From the NCBI RefSeq assembly GCF_900104615.1, contig NZ_LT629939.1, positions 1,134,292-1,177,546 of the forward strand: a stretch of 43,255 nucleotides of DNA, written 5' to 3'. The stretch comes from Merdimmobilis hominis. GTDB taxonomy: Bacteria; Bacillota; Clostridia; Oscillospirales; Ruminococcaceae. The notes under the pieces were generated by a model, which worked only from the letters and a program-made list of their open reading frames with translations, made no database searches and was not told the origin of the DNA. Numbering within the stretch: position 1 is the first letter of the stretch; every line of letters begins with the position of its first letter. Of the stretch, positions 15,887 to 28,757 are shown in pieces. A program made the position numbers and the translations under genes.

Positions 15887-16474
15887 ATGGATCAGCTCAA
15901 TTCCAAGGAAGCCTTGGTTCTTCGTTATATCACCGATCGGATCAATGACGGCGTCCCCCCCACTGTCCGGGAAATCTGCAGCGAACTCTCCATCAAATCC
16001 ACTTCCACCGCCCACAAATACCTGCGCTCCCTGGAGGCGAAAGGCTATATCTTAATGGGAGACCGGACCAACCGCTCCATCCGCCTCAATGTGGAAAAAA
16101 CCGTCAGTGTCCCCCTCATCGGCACCGTGGCGGCTGGGCAGCCCATCCTCGCCATTGAAGAGGTGGAGGACTACATCCCCTACCGGGTGCGCCGGGGCAT
16201 GGGCAAAGACCTGTTCGCCCTGCGGGTCAAGGGGGAGAGCATGGTGAATGCCGCCATTCTGGATGGGGACATCATCATCGCCCGCCGGACCCCGGTCGCC
16301 GCAAACGGCGAGATCGTGGTCGCTTTGGTGGGGGATGAGGCCACCGTCAAAACCTTCTACAAGGAGAACGGCCACTTCCGCCTCCAGCCGGAAAACGACA
16401 CCATGGACCCCATCATCGTGGAGGAGGTCGCCATTTTAGGCAAGGTGATTTCGGTCCTGCGCTTTTTTGAATAG
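15887..16474 (+). CDS. lexA: LexA repressor (SOS regulator)
   Basis: Represses DNA-damage genes and inactivates itself by RecA-stimulated self-cleavage. The 195 residues show an N-terminal winged-helix domain with PTVREICSELSIKSTSTAHKYLRSLE. The cleavage site is Ala83-Gly84 (VAAGQP). The serine-lysine dyad is Ser118 in VKGESM and Lys155 in ATVKTFY. All elements for an active LexA are present. The start at 15887 has a near-perfect AAAGGAGGT site. Its own control region holds a degenerate SOS box; a much better box lies at 28727-28740 before the radical-SAM gene in this window. Confidence 0.97.
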   Translation: MDQLNSKEALVLRYITDRINDGVPPTVREICSELSIKSTSTAHKYLRSLEAKGYILMGDRTNRSIRLNVEKTVSVPLIGTVAAGQPILAIEEVEDYIPYRVRRGMGKDLFALRVKGESMVNAAILDGDIIIARRTPVAANGEIVVALVGDEATVKTFYKENGHFRLQPENDTMDPIIVEEVAILGKVISVLRFFE

Positions 16475-16494
16475 GTATTCATACCGCTTGTCAG

Positions 16495-16529
16495 ACGCTG
16501 CCAAACCCCAAATTTGGCGGCGTTTTTTT
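16495..16529 (+). terminator. Terminator of lexA
   Basis: ACGCTGCCAAA (16495-16505) pairs with TTTGGCGGCGT (16513-16523) with one G-U pair, followed by TTTTTTT. Confidence 0.88.
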
Positions 16530-16621
16530 GGTTTGGCCTGCCATAAAATGTCATATAATAGACAAAAAACGGCTCCTCTGGCCCTGTTTGGTTAAAGATA
16601 ACATAGAAATTGAAAAAACAG

Positions 16622-16650
16622 TGGCACATCGTACAAAAATGGTTTATAAT
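16622..16650 (+). promoter_or_regulatory. Probable typA promoter
   Basis: TATAAT at 16645-16650 with a poor TGGCAC 17 bases upstream. A second TATAAT lies at 16554-16559, also with a weak -35, so two start sites are possible. Confidence 0.45.
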
Positions 16651-16745
16651 AAGCAAGGTAAAAAAGGCCCGGCGGGGAGAAGAACCCTCTGGGGATTCGA
16701 CTGACATTTCGTTGCAGCTCTGCAACTTTTGGGGAGGTTCCAATT

Positions 16746-18569
16746 TTGATTCGAGAAGATTTACGCAACATAGCTATCATCGCCCACGTTGACCACGGCA
16801 AAACCACTTTGGTCGACGAGATGCTCAAACAGGGCGGCGCATTCCGGGAAAATCAAGCGGTAGCCGACCGCGTCATGGACAGCGGCGACCTGGAGCGGGA
16901 ACGGGGCATCACCATCCTGGCCAAAAACACTTCCGCTGTTTGGAACGGCGTTAAGATCAATATTGTGGACACCCCCGGACACGCCGATTTCGGCGGCGAG
17001 GTGGAGCGGGTGCTGAAGATGGTCAACGGCGTTGTCCTGCTGGTGGACGCCGCCGAGGGCCCCATGCCCCAGACCCGATTTGTGCTTCAGAAGGCCCTGG
17101 AACTGGGCCACCGGGTTATTGTGGTGGTCAACAAGGTGGACAAGCCCGACGCCCGCCCCTATGAAGTGGTGGACGAGTGCCTGGAACTCCTCCTGGACCT
17201 GGATGCTTCCGAAGAGCAGCTGGATAGCCCCATCATCTTCTGCTCTGGCCGCAACGGCACCGCCGGCGTCTCCCCAGATAACCTGGGCAGCGACCTTTCG
17301 GTCCTGTTTGAAAAGATCTTGGAGCAGATCCCCGCTCCCGAAGGGGATATGGAAGGCCCCGCCCAGGTTCTGGTCTCCTCCATCGACTACAACGACTTTG
17401 TGGGCCGTATCGCCATCGGCAGGGTAGAGCGGGGCGTGTTGCGCCAGAACCAGGACGTCATGGTCTGCGATTGGCACAACTCCATCCAGCCTTACCGGGG
17501 CAAAATCACCGCCATATACCAGATCGAAGGGTTGAAACGGGTCCCCTGCGAGGAAGCCAAGATGGGGGACATCATCTGCTTCTCCGGCATCACCGACATC
17601 ACCATCGGCAACACCATCTGCGACTTGGCCGACGTCTCCCCCCTGCCCTTTGTCAAAATCAGCGAGCCCACCGTGGAGATGACCTTTTCGGTCAACAACA
17701 GCCCCTTCGCTGGCCGGGAAGGCAAGTTCGTCACCTCTCGCCAGCTGCGGGACCGGCTGTTTAAAGAGCTGCTCAAGGACGTCTCCCTCCGGGTGGAGGA
17801 GACCGATTCCTCCGACAGCTTCCGGGTCTGCGGCCGGGGCGAGATGCACCTTTCCATCCTAATCGAAACCATGCGCCGGGAAGGCTTTGAGTTCCAGGTC
17901 TCCACCCCTCACGTCCTGTTCCAGACCGATGAGAACGGCACCAAGCTGGAGCCCATCGAGCGGCTGCTGGTGGATGTGCCCGAGGAGTACATGGGCTCGG
18001 TCATGGAGAAGATGGGCGCCCGCAAAGGCGAACTAGTCCACATGGCCCCATCTGGCTCCCGGATGCGGATTGAATTTTTAGTCCCCTCCCGCGGCCTGTT
18101 CGGCTACAAGAGCGAGTTCTTGACCGATACCCGGGGCGAGGGCATCATGAACGCGGTGTTTGACGGCTACCAGCCCTACAAGGGGGAAATTGACCGCCGC
18201 ACCGTCGGTTCCCTCATCGCCTTTGAGACCGGCGAATCCATCACCTACGGCCTTTACAACGCCCAGGAGCGGGGCACCCTGTTCATCGGCCCCGGCGTGC
18301 CGGTTTATGAAGGGATGATTGTGGGCTGCTCCCCCAAATCGGAGGACCTAGCGGTCAACGTCTGCAAAAAGAAACATGTCAGCAACATGCGGGCCTCTGG
18401 TTCGGATGAGGCACTGCGCCTGGTGCCCTACCGCCGGATGAGCTTAGAGGAATGCTTGGAGTTCCTGGGCGAGGATGAACTGCTGGAAGTCACCCCCAAG
18501 AACCTGCGGCTGCGCAAACGCATCCTGAACAACAGCGACCGGATGAAGAACATCTTCAAAGGCAAATAA
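16746..18569 (+). CDS. typA: Translational GTPase TypA/BipA
   Basis: Ribosome-binding GTPase needed for 50S assembly and stress or low-temperature growth. The 607 residues match full length. G motifs: G1 AHVDHGKTT (13-21), RGIT (53-56), G3 DTPGH (75-79), G4 NKVD (129-132). EF-G-like domains follow, and the TypA-specific C-terminal domain closes with [19 protein letters not shown] and LRLRKRIL. Translation starts at a TTG (16746), eight bases after GGGGAGG, giving the canonical N-terminus [19 protein letters not shown]. Confidence 0.97.
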   Translation: MIREDLRNIAIIAHVDHGKTTLVDEMLKQGGAFRENQAVADRVMDSGDLERERGITILAKNTSAVWNGVKINIVDTPGHADFGGEVERVLKMVNGVVLLVDAAEGPMPQTRFVLQKALELGHRVIVVVNKVDKPDARPYEVVDECLELLLDLDASEEQLDSPIIFCSGRNGTAGVSPDNLGSDLSVLFEKILEQIPAPEGDMEGPAQVLVSSIDYNDFVGRIAIGRVERGVLRQNQDVMVCDWHNSIQPYRGKITAIYQIEGLKRVPCEEAKMGDIICFSGITDITIGNTICDLADVSPLPFVKISEPTVEMTFSVNNSPFAGREGKFVTSRQLRDRLFKELLKDVSLRVEETDSSDSFRVCGRGEMHLSILIETMRREGFEFQVSTPHVLFQTDENGTKLEPIERLLVDVPEEYMGSVMEKMGARKGELVHMAPSGSRMRIEFLVPSRGLFGYKSEFLTDTRGEGIMNAVFDGYQPYKGEIDRRTVGSLIAFETGESITYGLYNAQERGTLFIGPGVPVYEGMIVGCSPKSEDLAVNVCKKKHVSNMRASGSDEALRLVPYRRMSLEECLEFLGEDELLEVTPKNLRLRKRILNNSDRMKNIFKGK

Positions 18570-18574
18570 ACAAT

Positions 18575-18614
18575 AAAAAATGCCCCTCCCGAATCTTCGG
18601 GAGGGGCATTTTTT
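18575..18614. terminator. Bidirectional terminator between typA and ggt
   Basis: AAAAAATGCCCCTCCCGA (18575-18592) and its complement (18597-18614) enclose a 4-base loop. The outer A/T runs give a T tail on both strands for these convergent genes. Confidence 0.92.
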
Positions 18615-18629
18615 ATTGGAATTGCAGGG

Positions 18630-20252
18630 TTACCAAGCGGCAACTACGCCGTCGGCACGGGGTTCGGTGGCGCCCACCAGGACCCCTTCGTCGTTGCGCC
18701 AGATGATCTCGCCGCGGCCGAAGGAGGTTTCCTCCGCCTGGACCTTCACATCGTGGCCCCGGCGGATCAACTCTTTGGTGATCGCCTCGGGGAAGTTCTG
18801 CTCCACGTGGATCTCCTTGCCGCCGACCCACTGCCAACGGGGGGCATCCAGGGCATCCTGGGGGTTCATCAGGAAGTCCACCGTGTCGGTGACCACCTGC
18901 AGGTGGCCCTGGGGCTGCATAAAGCCGCCCATGACCCCGAAGGGGCCTACCGCCTTGCCGTCCTTGGTCAGGAAGCCAGGGATGATGGTGTGGTAGGGCT
19001 TTTTGCCGGGGGCCAGGCAGTTGAAGTGGTTCTCATCCAGGGTGAAGTTGTTGCCCCGGTCGTTGAGGGCGATGCCGGTGCCGGGCACAACCACGCCAGA
19101 GCCGAAGCCCCGGTAGTTGCTCTGGATGTAAGAGACCATGTTGCCCTCGCCGTCGGCGGTGCACAGGTAGACAGTGCCGCCACAGTGGGGGTCGCCGTGC
19201 TCGGGCAGAAGGGCGGTGTCGCTGATCAGCTCCCGGCGTTTGGCCGCGTACTCCTTGGAGAGCAACTCGGCGGGGGTGACGCCCATGTACCGAGGATCGG
19301 TGACATAGTGCATACCGTCTACAAAGGCCAGCTTCATGGCCTCGATCATCTTGTGGGTGGCGTCTCCCCGGTCATAGCCGCTGATATCCATCCCCTCCAG
19401 GATGTTGAGGGCCATCAGAGCGACGATTCCATGGCCGTTCGGGGGGATCTCCCACACATCGTAGCCTTTATAATTGGTGGTGATGGGTTCCACCCATTCG
19501 GCGCGGTAGGCCACTAGGTCGGATTTGCGCAGGTAGCCGCCAGTCTCCCGGGAGAAGGCGTCGATCTTGTCGGCCAGGGCGCCCCGGTAGAAGGACTCGG
19601 CATTGGTGCGGCCGATCTCCCGCAGGGTGTCGGCGTGGCCCTGGGAGACAAACACATCGCCCGGTTCAGGGGCTTTGCCGTCTTTGATAAAGGTGTCAAA
19701 CCAGCCTTTGTGGCAGGGCTGATCCCCGAAGATGGGGGTGAATTTTTGCAAGGCGCCTTTCCAGGCATAGGAGACGGTAGGGGCGACAGCGTGGCCTTCT
19801 TCCGCATACCGGGCAGCGGGCTCCAACACCTGGGAGAGGGGGAGCTTGCCGAACCGCTTGGAGAGTTCTGCCCAGCCAGAGGGGGTGCCGGGGACGTTGA
19901 CTGGGGTCCAACCGTACATGGGGACCTCTTTCAGCCCCTGCTCCCGCAGGGCTTCGGCACTGATTCCCATAGGGGCGGGGCCGCTGCCGTTGAGGCCGAA
20001 CAACTTGTTCTCATCCTTCATCCAAACCAGGGCAAAGCAGTCGCTCCCAATGCCGTTGGCGGTGGGCTCCACCACGGTCAGGCAGGCTGCGGTGGCGATG
20101 GCGGCGTCTACGGCGTTGCCGCCCGCTTTGATGATATCTAGCCCCGCCTGAGCGGCCAGAGGCTGGGCGGTGCAGACCATGCCCTTGGTGCCGTAGGTCA
20201 GTTTCCGGCGGGAAGCGTATTGGTATTTCTGGGGATCAAACTGAAATTCCAA
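18630..20252 (-). CDS. Gamma-glutamyltransferase family protein (YwrD type)
   Basis: Ntn-hydrolase that is expected to self-cleave and act on gamma-glutamyl compounds such as glutathione. There is no signal peptide, so it is probably cytoplasmic, unlike classical exported GGT. The predicted autoprocessing nucleophile is Thr360 in HCGGTVYLCTADGEGNMVSY. The N-terminal part has GMVCTAQPLAAQAG and AGGNAVDAAIA; GSGVVVPGTGIALNDRGNNF follows the cleavage site, as in the YwrD subgroup. I place the start at the TTG of 20252, eight bases after AAGGAG; an ATG at 20282 is in frame but lacks a site and would bury the Shine-Dalgarno. Substrate untested. Confidence 0.88.
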   Translation of the reverse strand: MEFQFDPQKYQYASRRKLTYGTKGMVCTAQPLAAQAGLDIIKAGGNAVDAAIATAACLTVVEPTANGIGSDCFALVWMKDENKLFGLNGSGPAPMGISAEALREQGLKEVPMYGWTPVNVPGTPSGWAELSKRFGKLPLSQVLEPAARYAEEGHAVAPTVSYAWKGALQKFTPIFGDQPCHKGWFDTFIKDGKAPEPGDVFVSQGHADTLREIGRTNAESFYRGALADKIDAFSRETGGYLRKSDLVAYRAEWVEPITTNYKGYDVWEIPPNGHGIVALMALNILEGMDISGYDRGDATHKMIEAMKLAFVDGMHYVTDPRYMGVTPAELLSKEYAAKRRELISDTALLPEHGDPHCGGTVYLCTADGEGNMVSYIQSNYRGFGSGVVVPGTGIALNDRGNNFTLDENHFNCLAPGKKPYHTIIPGFLTKDGKAVGPFGVMGGFMQPQGHLQVVTDTVDFLMNPQDALDAPRWQWVGGKEIHVEQNFPEAITKELIRRGHDVKVQAEETSFGRGEIIWRNDEGVLVGATEPRADGVVAAW

Positions 20253-20295
20253 TTGAGTCACTCCTTCTTTTTGGCTTTTCATGGATATACAATTA

Positions 20296-20324
20296 ATTGT
20301 ACACGAGTTTGATCCAGTTGTAAA
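20296..20324 (-). promoter_or_regulatory. Promoter of the gamma-glutamyltransferase gene
   Basis: TTTACA (20319-20324) and TACAAT (20296-20301) on the minus strand with a 17-base spacer, about 45 bases before the TTG start. Confidence 0.78.
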
Positions 20325-20654
20325 GGAAGGAGACTGCCAATCCTTTGCCGTGGAATTTTTGCAAAAACAATAAAAATTGTCCCTTTTTGTCCCCAGACTC
20401 CTTTTTTAAGCGCTCCCCTATCCCCACCAGAATATTTTTCCGCCTCTATTCCAAGTGCAGTTGAGCTATGCCGCAGGCCTTTTCCCAGGATTGTTCCCCC
20501 TATTCTTTGGCCGGCTTGGATAATCATACAAACACCAGCAGCGCATGCGAATCCCTGCCCGGCATCGTGGTTTTCACCCCCCACACGCGCCGACTATATC
20601 TTTACTGGTTGGATCATTCCCGGATGAGGCCATCATCCTCCAACAGCTGCAAAG
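20325..20654. other. Intergenic stretch without recognised features
   Basis: About 330 bases between the ggt promoter and the DUF1624 terminator. Short frames here lack ribosome sites and family resemblance. No strong hairpin was seen. Confidence 0.6.
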
Positions 20655-20687
20655 AAAGACCGCGCCGTGTAACGCGGCGCGGTCTTT
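20655..20687 (-). terminator. Terminator of the DUF1624 gene
   Basis: AAAGACCGCGCCG (20655-20667) pairs with CGGCGCGGTCTTT (20675-20687), with a short T-rich tail on the minus strand. Confidence 0.8.
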
Positions 20688-20701
20688 CTATCATTTTTGG
20701 C

Positions 20702-21454
20702 CTATCCCACCAACCGGATCAACAGCTGGAAGCAGACGAACAAGATCGGTTGGTGCAACAGATAGATGAGTATGGCATGCCGCCCCACCCAGGTGAGGGC
20801 GCGGCTGCGGGTGGGGTAACACCAGGACGGGGCCCTGCTATCCCGCAACGGGATGCCCACATAGGAACCGGCCAAAAAGACAAAGATCCAGGGTAAGAGC
20901 GGGTAGTAATCGGCGCTGAAAAAGCCCGGGGCACAGAAACCCAGTGGAAACAGCCACCCTATTGTGTAAAGCCTTTGGGGCAAGGCAATCTCCCACAAGC
21001 CTGGGAGGCCCAGTACGCCCCATTCCACTCCGTAGAAGAGAAGGAATAAGCCAGCGCACAAACCGACTCCTAGGCCGGTTGAAACCCGGCTGAGAAGGGG
21101 ATCCAACAAAGCGAACAGCAGCATAGCCGAACCCATAAAATGAAGGATGCCAAACCAAATCTGCTGGGAGGGCATCACCAGCAGGGTGCCCACCGTCAGC
21201 GCCAAAGCGGCCAACAGGGTCAATCCTCCCCGCTTCCAGTTGCTGCGGGAAAACCGGCAGGTGATCCCGGCGATGAACATAAAGGTAGCTGCCACCAAGG
21301 TGCGGGCAAAGCTGGTCACCCCCCAGCGAAACATAGGGACATCAAGGCCAAAGATGTCCACCAAGTCATACAGGGCATGGTATCCCACCATCAGCACTAC
21401 GCACAATCCGCGGATATCATCCAAAATGCCCACCCGGCGAAATCCCTCTTTCAT
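20702..21454 (-). CDS. DUF1624/heparan-alpha-glucosaminide acetyltransferase-like membrane protein
   Basis: Polytopic membrane protein of 250 residues related to the acyltransferase-like DUF1624 family; a transfer of an acyl group across the membrane is the family hypothesis, not shown here. Seen: the N-terminal motif RRVGILDDIRGLCVVLMVGYHALYD, several hydrophobic helices (about seven), MFIAGITCRFSRSNWKRG, FGILHFMGSAMLLF, and a final HAILIYLLHQPILF helix with the conserved HQP. Start 21454 follows GGGGAGGAG. A longer frame reaching 21496 is not needed. It is divergent from the cupin gene and single-gene, with its own terminator. Confidence 0.85.
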   Translation of the reverse strand: MKEGFRRVGILDDIRGLCVVLMVGYHALYDLVDIFGLDVPMFRWGVTSFARTLVAATFMFIAGITCRFSRSNWKRGGLTLLAALALTVGTLLVMPSQQIWFGILHFMGSAMLLFALLDPLLSRVSTGLGVGLCAGLFLLFYGVEWGVLGLPGLWEIALPQRLYTIGWLFPLGFCAPGFFSADYYPLLPWIFVFLAGSYVGIPLRDSRAPSWCYPTRSRALTWVGRHAILIYLLHQPILFVCFQLLIRLVG

Positions 21455-21480
21455 AAATATCTCCTCCCCATGCCAATCGG

Positions 21481-21509
21481 TTGTTAATCTCTCCAAAAAA
21501 CAGTATAAT
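21481..21509 (+). promoter_or_regulatory. Promoter of the cupin gene
   Basis: TTGTTA (21481-21486) and TATAAT (21504-21509) with a 17-base spacer, ending about 30 bases before the start codon. Confidence 0.75.
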
Positions 21510-21539
21510 ACTAGTAAGAGCCAAATTGGAGGTGTCCCT

Positions 21540-21806
21540 ATGGAACTTGTGGTAAAAAAACCTACCGTCCCCGAAGTGTATGAATTGACCGACTGGCCAG
21601 TTTGGGAAAGCGAACCTGCGGAGTTTGACCGCTATTATGACAAAACCGAGGTGGCCCTTTTTACCCATGGCAGTGTGGATGTTACCTTTGATGGCCGCAC
21701 CGTCAATATTGGGGCCGGCGACCTAGTTACCTTCCCCAAGGGAATGCACTGTACCTGGAGAATTTTGCAGACTGTGCGCAAGCATTTTCAAACCGTTGAT
21801 GAATAA
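21540..21806 (+). CDS. Small cupin-domain protein (DUF861/cupin_3)
   Basis: An 88-residue single cupin barrel. Seen: LTDWPVWESEPAEFDRYYD at the start of the barrel, then VALFTHGSVDVTFDGRTVNIGAGDLVTFPKG (read as two blocks, GSVDV and IGAGDLVTFPKG), and a C-terminal TVRKHF. These match the cupin_3 group found beside (S)-ureidoglycine aminohydrolase-like proteins, but the small size leaves function open. The start at 21540 has TTGGAGGTG upstream. Metal binding is uncertain because the first-motif histidines are not obvious. Confidence 0.85.
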   Translation: MELVVKKPTVPEVYELTDWPVWESEPAEFDRYYDKTEVALFTHGSVDVTFDGRTVNIGAGDLVTFPKGMHCTWRILQTVRKHFQTVDE

Positions 21807-21821
21807 ATCGGATATTCTGGT

Positions 21822-21852
21822 AAAACAAAAGCCACCGTAAACACGGTGGCTT
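21822..21852 (-). terminator. Terminator of tRNA-Asn (also usable by the cupin gene)
   Basis: AGCCACCGT/ACGGTGGCT (21830-21838, 21843-21851) with TTTGTTTTA following on the minus strand. It lies three bases from the tRNA CCA end. Confidence 0.8.
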
Positions 21853-21854
21853 CT

Positions 21855-21930
21855 TGGCTCCCCCTGTTGGGCTCGAACCAACGACCCTGCGGTTAACAGC
21901 CGCATGCTCTACCGACTGAGCTAAGGAGGA
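21855..21930 (-). tRNA. tRNA-Asn (GTT)
   Basis: 76 bases with encoded CCA. Acceptor arms TCCTCCT and AGGGGGA pair (one G-U); the anticodon loop CTGTTAA gives GTT for asparagine; the T loop is GGTTCGAGC-like. It is separated from the rRNA operon by a terminator and has its own consensus promoter. Confidence 0.96.
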
Positions 21931-21959
21931 TTATATCTCTGATCAATGTCAGCTTAGAT

Positions 21960-21988
21960 ATAATATCATACAATTTTCCAGTTGTCAA
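21960..21988 (-). promoter_or_regulatory. Promoter of tRNA-Asn
   Basis: TTGACA (21983-21988) and TATTAT (21960-21965) on the minus strand, 17-base spacer, about 30 bases upstream of the tRNA. Confidence 0.82.
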
Positions 21989-22403
21989 CACCTTTGTGGC
22001 GGCCTTTCCCCTTAATTCCAAAGGAATAGTTTCTTCCCAATGGTAAAGCTTTCAACTGTTGGAACAAATGCCAAAATTGGCACAGATGTGGCCTTCAATT
22101 TTTATCAGAACACCCTGTAGCCTAAGTTTATACCTCCTCAAAGGAGGCTATGGCTTCTCTCCCTTTCAAACTGTGCCGTAAAATATCAATTTGCAGTGGA
22201 CAATCTTTTCACTGTCTCCTTTTCACTTGCTACAGAAAATACGGTATTCCCCTGATTGCTTTCACGACTGAAGTCTTGCAAAGGTTTGCTGGTGTATTGG
22301 GAAAAATCACCCACAATGGCCAGTTTTACCTGGTACTGTACAAATTTTTCTAAGATTTCCCCAGCAAGGCCGGAACTCAGGATAAAAAACCGTTCCGCTT
22401 AAA
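21989..22403. other. Intergenic stretch between 5S terminator and tRNA-Asn promoter
   Basis: About 415 bases with lower GC than the neighbouring genes. A CCTCC/GGAGG mini-hairpin lies around 22133-22147. I see no gene, RNA or repeat that I can support. Confidence 0.55.
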
Positions 22404-22441
22404 TAAAAAAAACAACAGACCTCAATATAGAGGTCTGTTGT
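22404..22441 (-). terminator. Terminator of the rRNA operon
   Basis: CAACAGACCTC (22413-22423) and GAGGTCTGTTG (22430-22440) form the stem, followed on the minus strand by eight T residues, directly after 5S rRNA. Confidence 0.93.
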
Positions 22442-22446
22442 AAAGG

Positions 22447-22563
<117 letters not shown>

Positions 22564-22604
22564 CTATATATCTGAAAACTCCGCTAGGAAGCAATCATTC
22601 TTTT

Positions 22605-22679
22605 TGGTGACCCGTGCGGGACTCGAACCCGCGTTGCTGGCGTGAGAGGCCAGAGTCTTAACCGCTTGACCAACGGGCC
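22605..22679 (-). tRNA. tRNA-Glu (CTC)
   Basis: 75 bases with encoded CCA. Acceptor GGCCCGT pairs with ACGGGTC; the stem CTGGC/GCCAG holds loop CTCTCAC, so the anticodon is CTC (glutamate, GAG codons). It lies between 23S and 5S in the rRNA operon. Confidence 0.93.
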
Positions 22680-22682
22680 GCA

Positions 22683-22758
<76 letters not shown>

Positions 22759-22827
22759 AGGGTTGGGTGAGCACAATACTCTGCACACTCAAAATTGAAC
22801 AATGAAACTAAGAATCCAAAAGATTTT

Positions 22828-25660
<2,833 letters not shown>

Positions 25661-25816
25661 TTTATGCTTCGAATCTTTTGGTTCTGTTGTTTCCTCTGGC
25701 AATTGTAGTTTTGTTACCCAAATAAGAAAAATATTTGAATACTTCACTTTTACCTGATTTACAGATGTTTCATTGTTCAATTTTCAATGTACAGATTGCT
25801 TTTCTCAAGGAAAAGC

Positions 25817-25893
25817 TGGTGGGCTAAAGTGGACTCGAACCACCGACCTCACGATTATCAGTCGTGTGCTCTAACCAGCTGAGCTATTAGCCC
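25817..25893 (-). tRNA. tRNA-Ile (GAT)
   Basis: 77 bases with CCA. GGGCTAA pairs with TTAGCCC; anticodon loop CTGATAA gives GAT. It lies in the 16S-23S spacer next to 23S. Confidence 0.96.
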
Positions 25894-25948
25894 ATGTTTG
25901 GTCAGACTCGGTTATTCCCTCGTCTCCCGCAGCCTTTTTTCAAGGCTT

Positions 25949-26024
25949 TGGTGGAGATGAGGAGGATCGAACTCCTGACCCCCTGCGTGCAAGGCAGGTG
26001 CTCTCCCAGCTGAGCTACACCCCC
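25949..26024 (-). tRNA. tRNA-Ala (TGC)
   Basis: 76 bases with CCA. GGGGGTG pairs with CATCTCC with two G-U pairs; anticodon loop CTTGCAC gives TGC. It is the first spacer tRNA after 16S, so the order is Ala-Ile. Confidence 0.96.
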
Positions 26025-26153
26025 ATATTGGCAGGAGCCTCGGAAATCTTCCGCTTCTCACCCTTTGAGAACTCAAAACGAGCCCTCAAAATCGAACAAC
26101 ATTTAACTTTGATAATCCTTGCTGACCAGAGTAGATTCAACCGAATCTAAACT

Positions 26154-27668
<1,515 letters not shown>

Positions 27669-27861
27669 ATAAATGGTATTAAAAACCCTTCCGGGCTTAT
27701 AATCATTTAACCAAGCTTTGTTAGCTCAATTATCACGCTAGCGAATTTCTTCGCTTCACAAAGTTTCTTTCGAAACTTCAAATTCATTTCAAGGGCTTAT
27801 CTTGTAAGCTAAATGTTGTTCAATTTTCAAGGTCCGTTTGCTGTTCCCACAGCAGGTCTTT

Positions 27862-27890
27862 ATTATATCACACTGTTTCGCTCTTGTCAA
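27862..27890 (-). promoter_or_regulatory. rRNA operon promoter P1 (proximal)
   Basis: Perfect TTGACA (27885-27890) and TATAAT (27862-27867) on the minus strand with a 17-base spacer, about 195 bases upstream of 16S. Confidence 0.93.
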
Positions 27891-27975
27891 CACTTTTTTC
27901 AAAACTTTTTTCGAGCCGCCAGGCCCAAATCCCTGTTTTGCTTTTTCAGTGCCGCCCTCACGAGACAGCCTTGAT

Positions 27976-28004
27976 ATCATATCACACCGTCTTGCATTTG
28001 TCAA
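27976..28004 (-). promoter_or_regulatory. rRNA operon promoter P2
   Basis: TTGACA (27999-28004) and TATGAT (27976-27981), 17-base spacer. The surrounding 40 bases resemble P1 closely (AAAAAAGTGTTGACA and GTGTGATAT shared), suggesting duplication. Confidence 0.9.
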
Positions 28005-28088
28005 CACTTTTTTGAAAACTTCTTTCAGACCCCTTGGCCCGGCCGCCGTTTTCTTTTGTCGTGTTGTCTCTCGCGAAACAGCTTAGTT

Positions 28089-28117
28089 ATAATACCACAC
28101 CCCTTCCCTTATGTCAA
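28089..28117 (-). promoter_or_regulatory. rRNA operon promoter P3 (distal)
   Basis: TTGACA (28112-28117) and TATTAT (28089-28094), 17-base spacer, spaced 113 bases from P2. The stretch 27669-28313 has no gene and is explained by these promoters and the 16S leader. Confidence 0.88.
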
Positions 28118-28262
28118 CTCTTTTTTGCAAAAAAATTGCGCAAAACTTACATTTCTTTCTTTTTTGCCACTTTATCGGGAGAGATACCTATTATATATAA
28201 ACTATATCTCATCCTCCGTTGGCTTCTGCTATCGAAATGGAAGGGAAATCCAAATCTCCCTC

Positions 28263-28290
28263 TTGCTTTTTTTCAAAACTGTGGTATACT
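28263..28290 (+). promoter_or_regulatory. Promoter of tRNA-Arg
   Basis: TTGCTT (28263-28268), 16-base spacer, extended -10 TGGTATACT (TATACT 28285-28290), 24 bases before the tRNA. Confidence 0.75.
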
Positions 28291-28313
28291 AGTACTGTTC
28301 TATTGATGGACAT

Positions 28314-28390
28314 GTGCTCGTAGCTCAGCTGGATAGAGCGTTAGACTCCGACTCTAAAGGCCGCTGGTTCGAATCCAGTCGGGCACACCA
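28314..28390 (+). tRNA. tRNA-Arg (CCG)
   Basis: 77 bases with encoded CCA. GTGCTCG pairs with CGGGCAC; the anticodon loop CTCCGAC gives CCG (arginine, CGG codons). Monocistronic, with own promoter and terminator. Confidence 0.95.
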
Positions 28391-28392
28391 CG

Positions 28393-28428
28393 TCGCCGCA
28401 AGCGGTTTACCGTTTGCGGCGATTTTTT
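28393..28428 (+). terminator. Terminator of tRNA-Arg
   Basis: TCGCCGCAAGCGG/CCGTTTGCGGCGA (13 bp, one G-U pair), loop TTTA, followed by seven T residues. Confidence 0.92.
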
Positions 28429-28687
28429 TGAAGTCACCGCGCGCTCATCTTGCTGCGGCTCCTTTTCAAATCGAACCCGCTTCGCCGGACTTCGATTTGG
28501 TTTCGGGTGCGAACCTGTGAAAATTGATTTTGACTGCTTATTGCAATGAAAACCCACATGAACTTTGTTGTTCTTGCGGGTTCTTTTTGCGTTTAGGCGC
28601 CTTTGGGCCCATCATGAATCCCGGTCTATATCCATAGGGGATCCCCAGACAGCTTCCCTTTCTTGTATCCGCCCCGAACCTGTGCCC
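28429..28687. other. Intergenic stretch downstream of tRNA-Arg
   Basis: No supportable gene. An imperfect hairpin with arms around AACCC/GGGTT (about 28549-28580) followed by CTTTTT may be another terminator. No duplicated tRNA 3' end was found that would mark an integration site. Confidence 0.5.
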
Positions 28688-28716
28688 TTGACTTTCCCTG
28701 AAGATGCTGTTAAAAT
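28688..28716 (+). promoter_or_regulatory. Promoter of the radical-SAM/DUF4130 pair
   Basis: TTGACT (28688-28693) and TAAAAT (28711-28716) with a 17-base spacer; the LexA box begins 10 bases after the -10. Confidence 0.75.
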
Positions 28717-28726
28717 ATCCTTATAA

Positions 28727-28740
28727 AGAACATTTGTTCT
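28727..28740 (+). promoter_or_regulatory. Putative LexA (SOS) box
   Basis: AGAACATTTGTTCT contains GAAC-N4-GTTC, the Gram-positive LexA consensus core, with matching outer A/T. It lies between the -10 (28711-28716) and the ribosome site (28743-28749), where bound LexA would block transcription start. Confidence 0.72.
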
Positions 28741-28757
28741 ATAAGGGAGTGATTTCG

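Noticed and set aside
16761-17849. A 362-residue minus-strand frame across typA
   Set aside because: Antisense shadow of typA, whose full set of GTPase motifs is on the other strand.
28354-28557. A minus-strand peptide ending in PDWIRTSGL beside tRNA-Arg
   Set aside because: This ending is the well-known artefact of reading a tRNA 3' half in antisense.
28314-28703. Integration site for a mobile element at tRNA-Arg
   Set aside because: No integrase gene and no repeated tRNA 3' end were found in the window.
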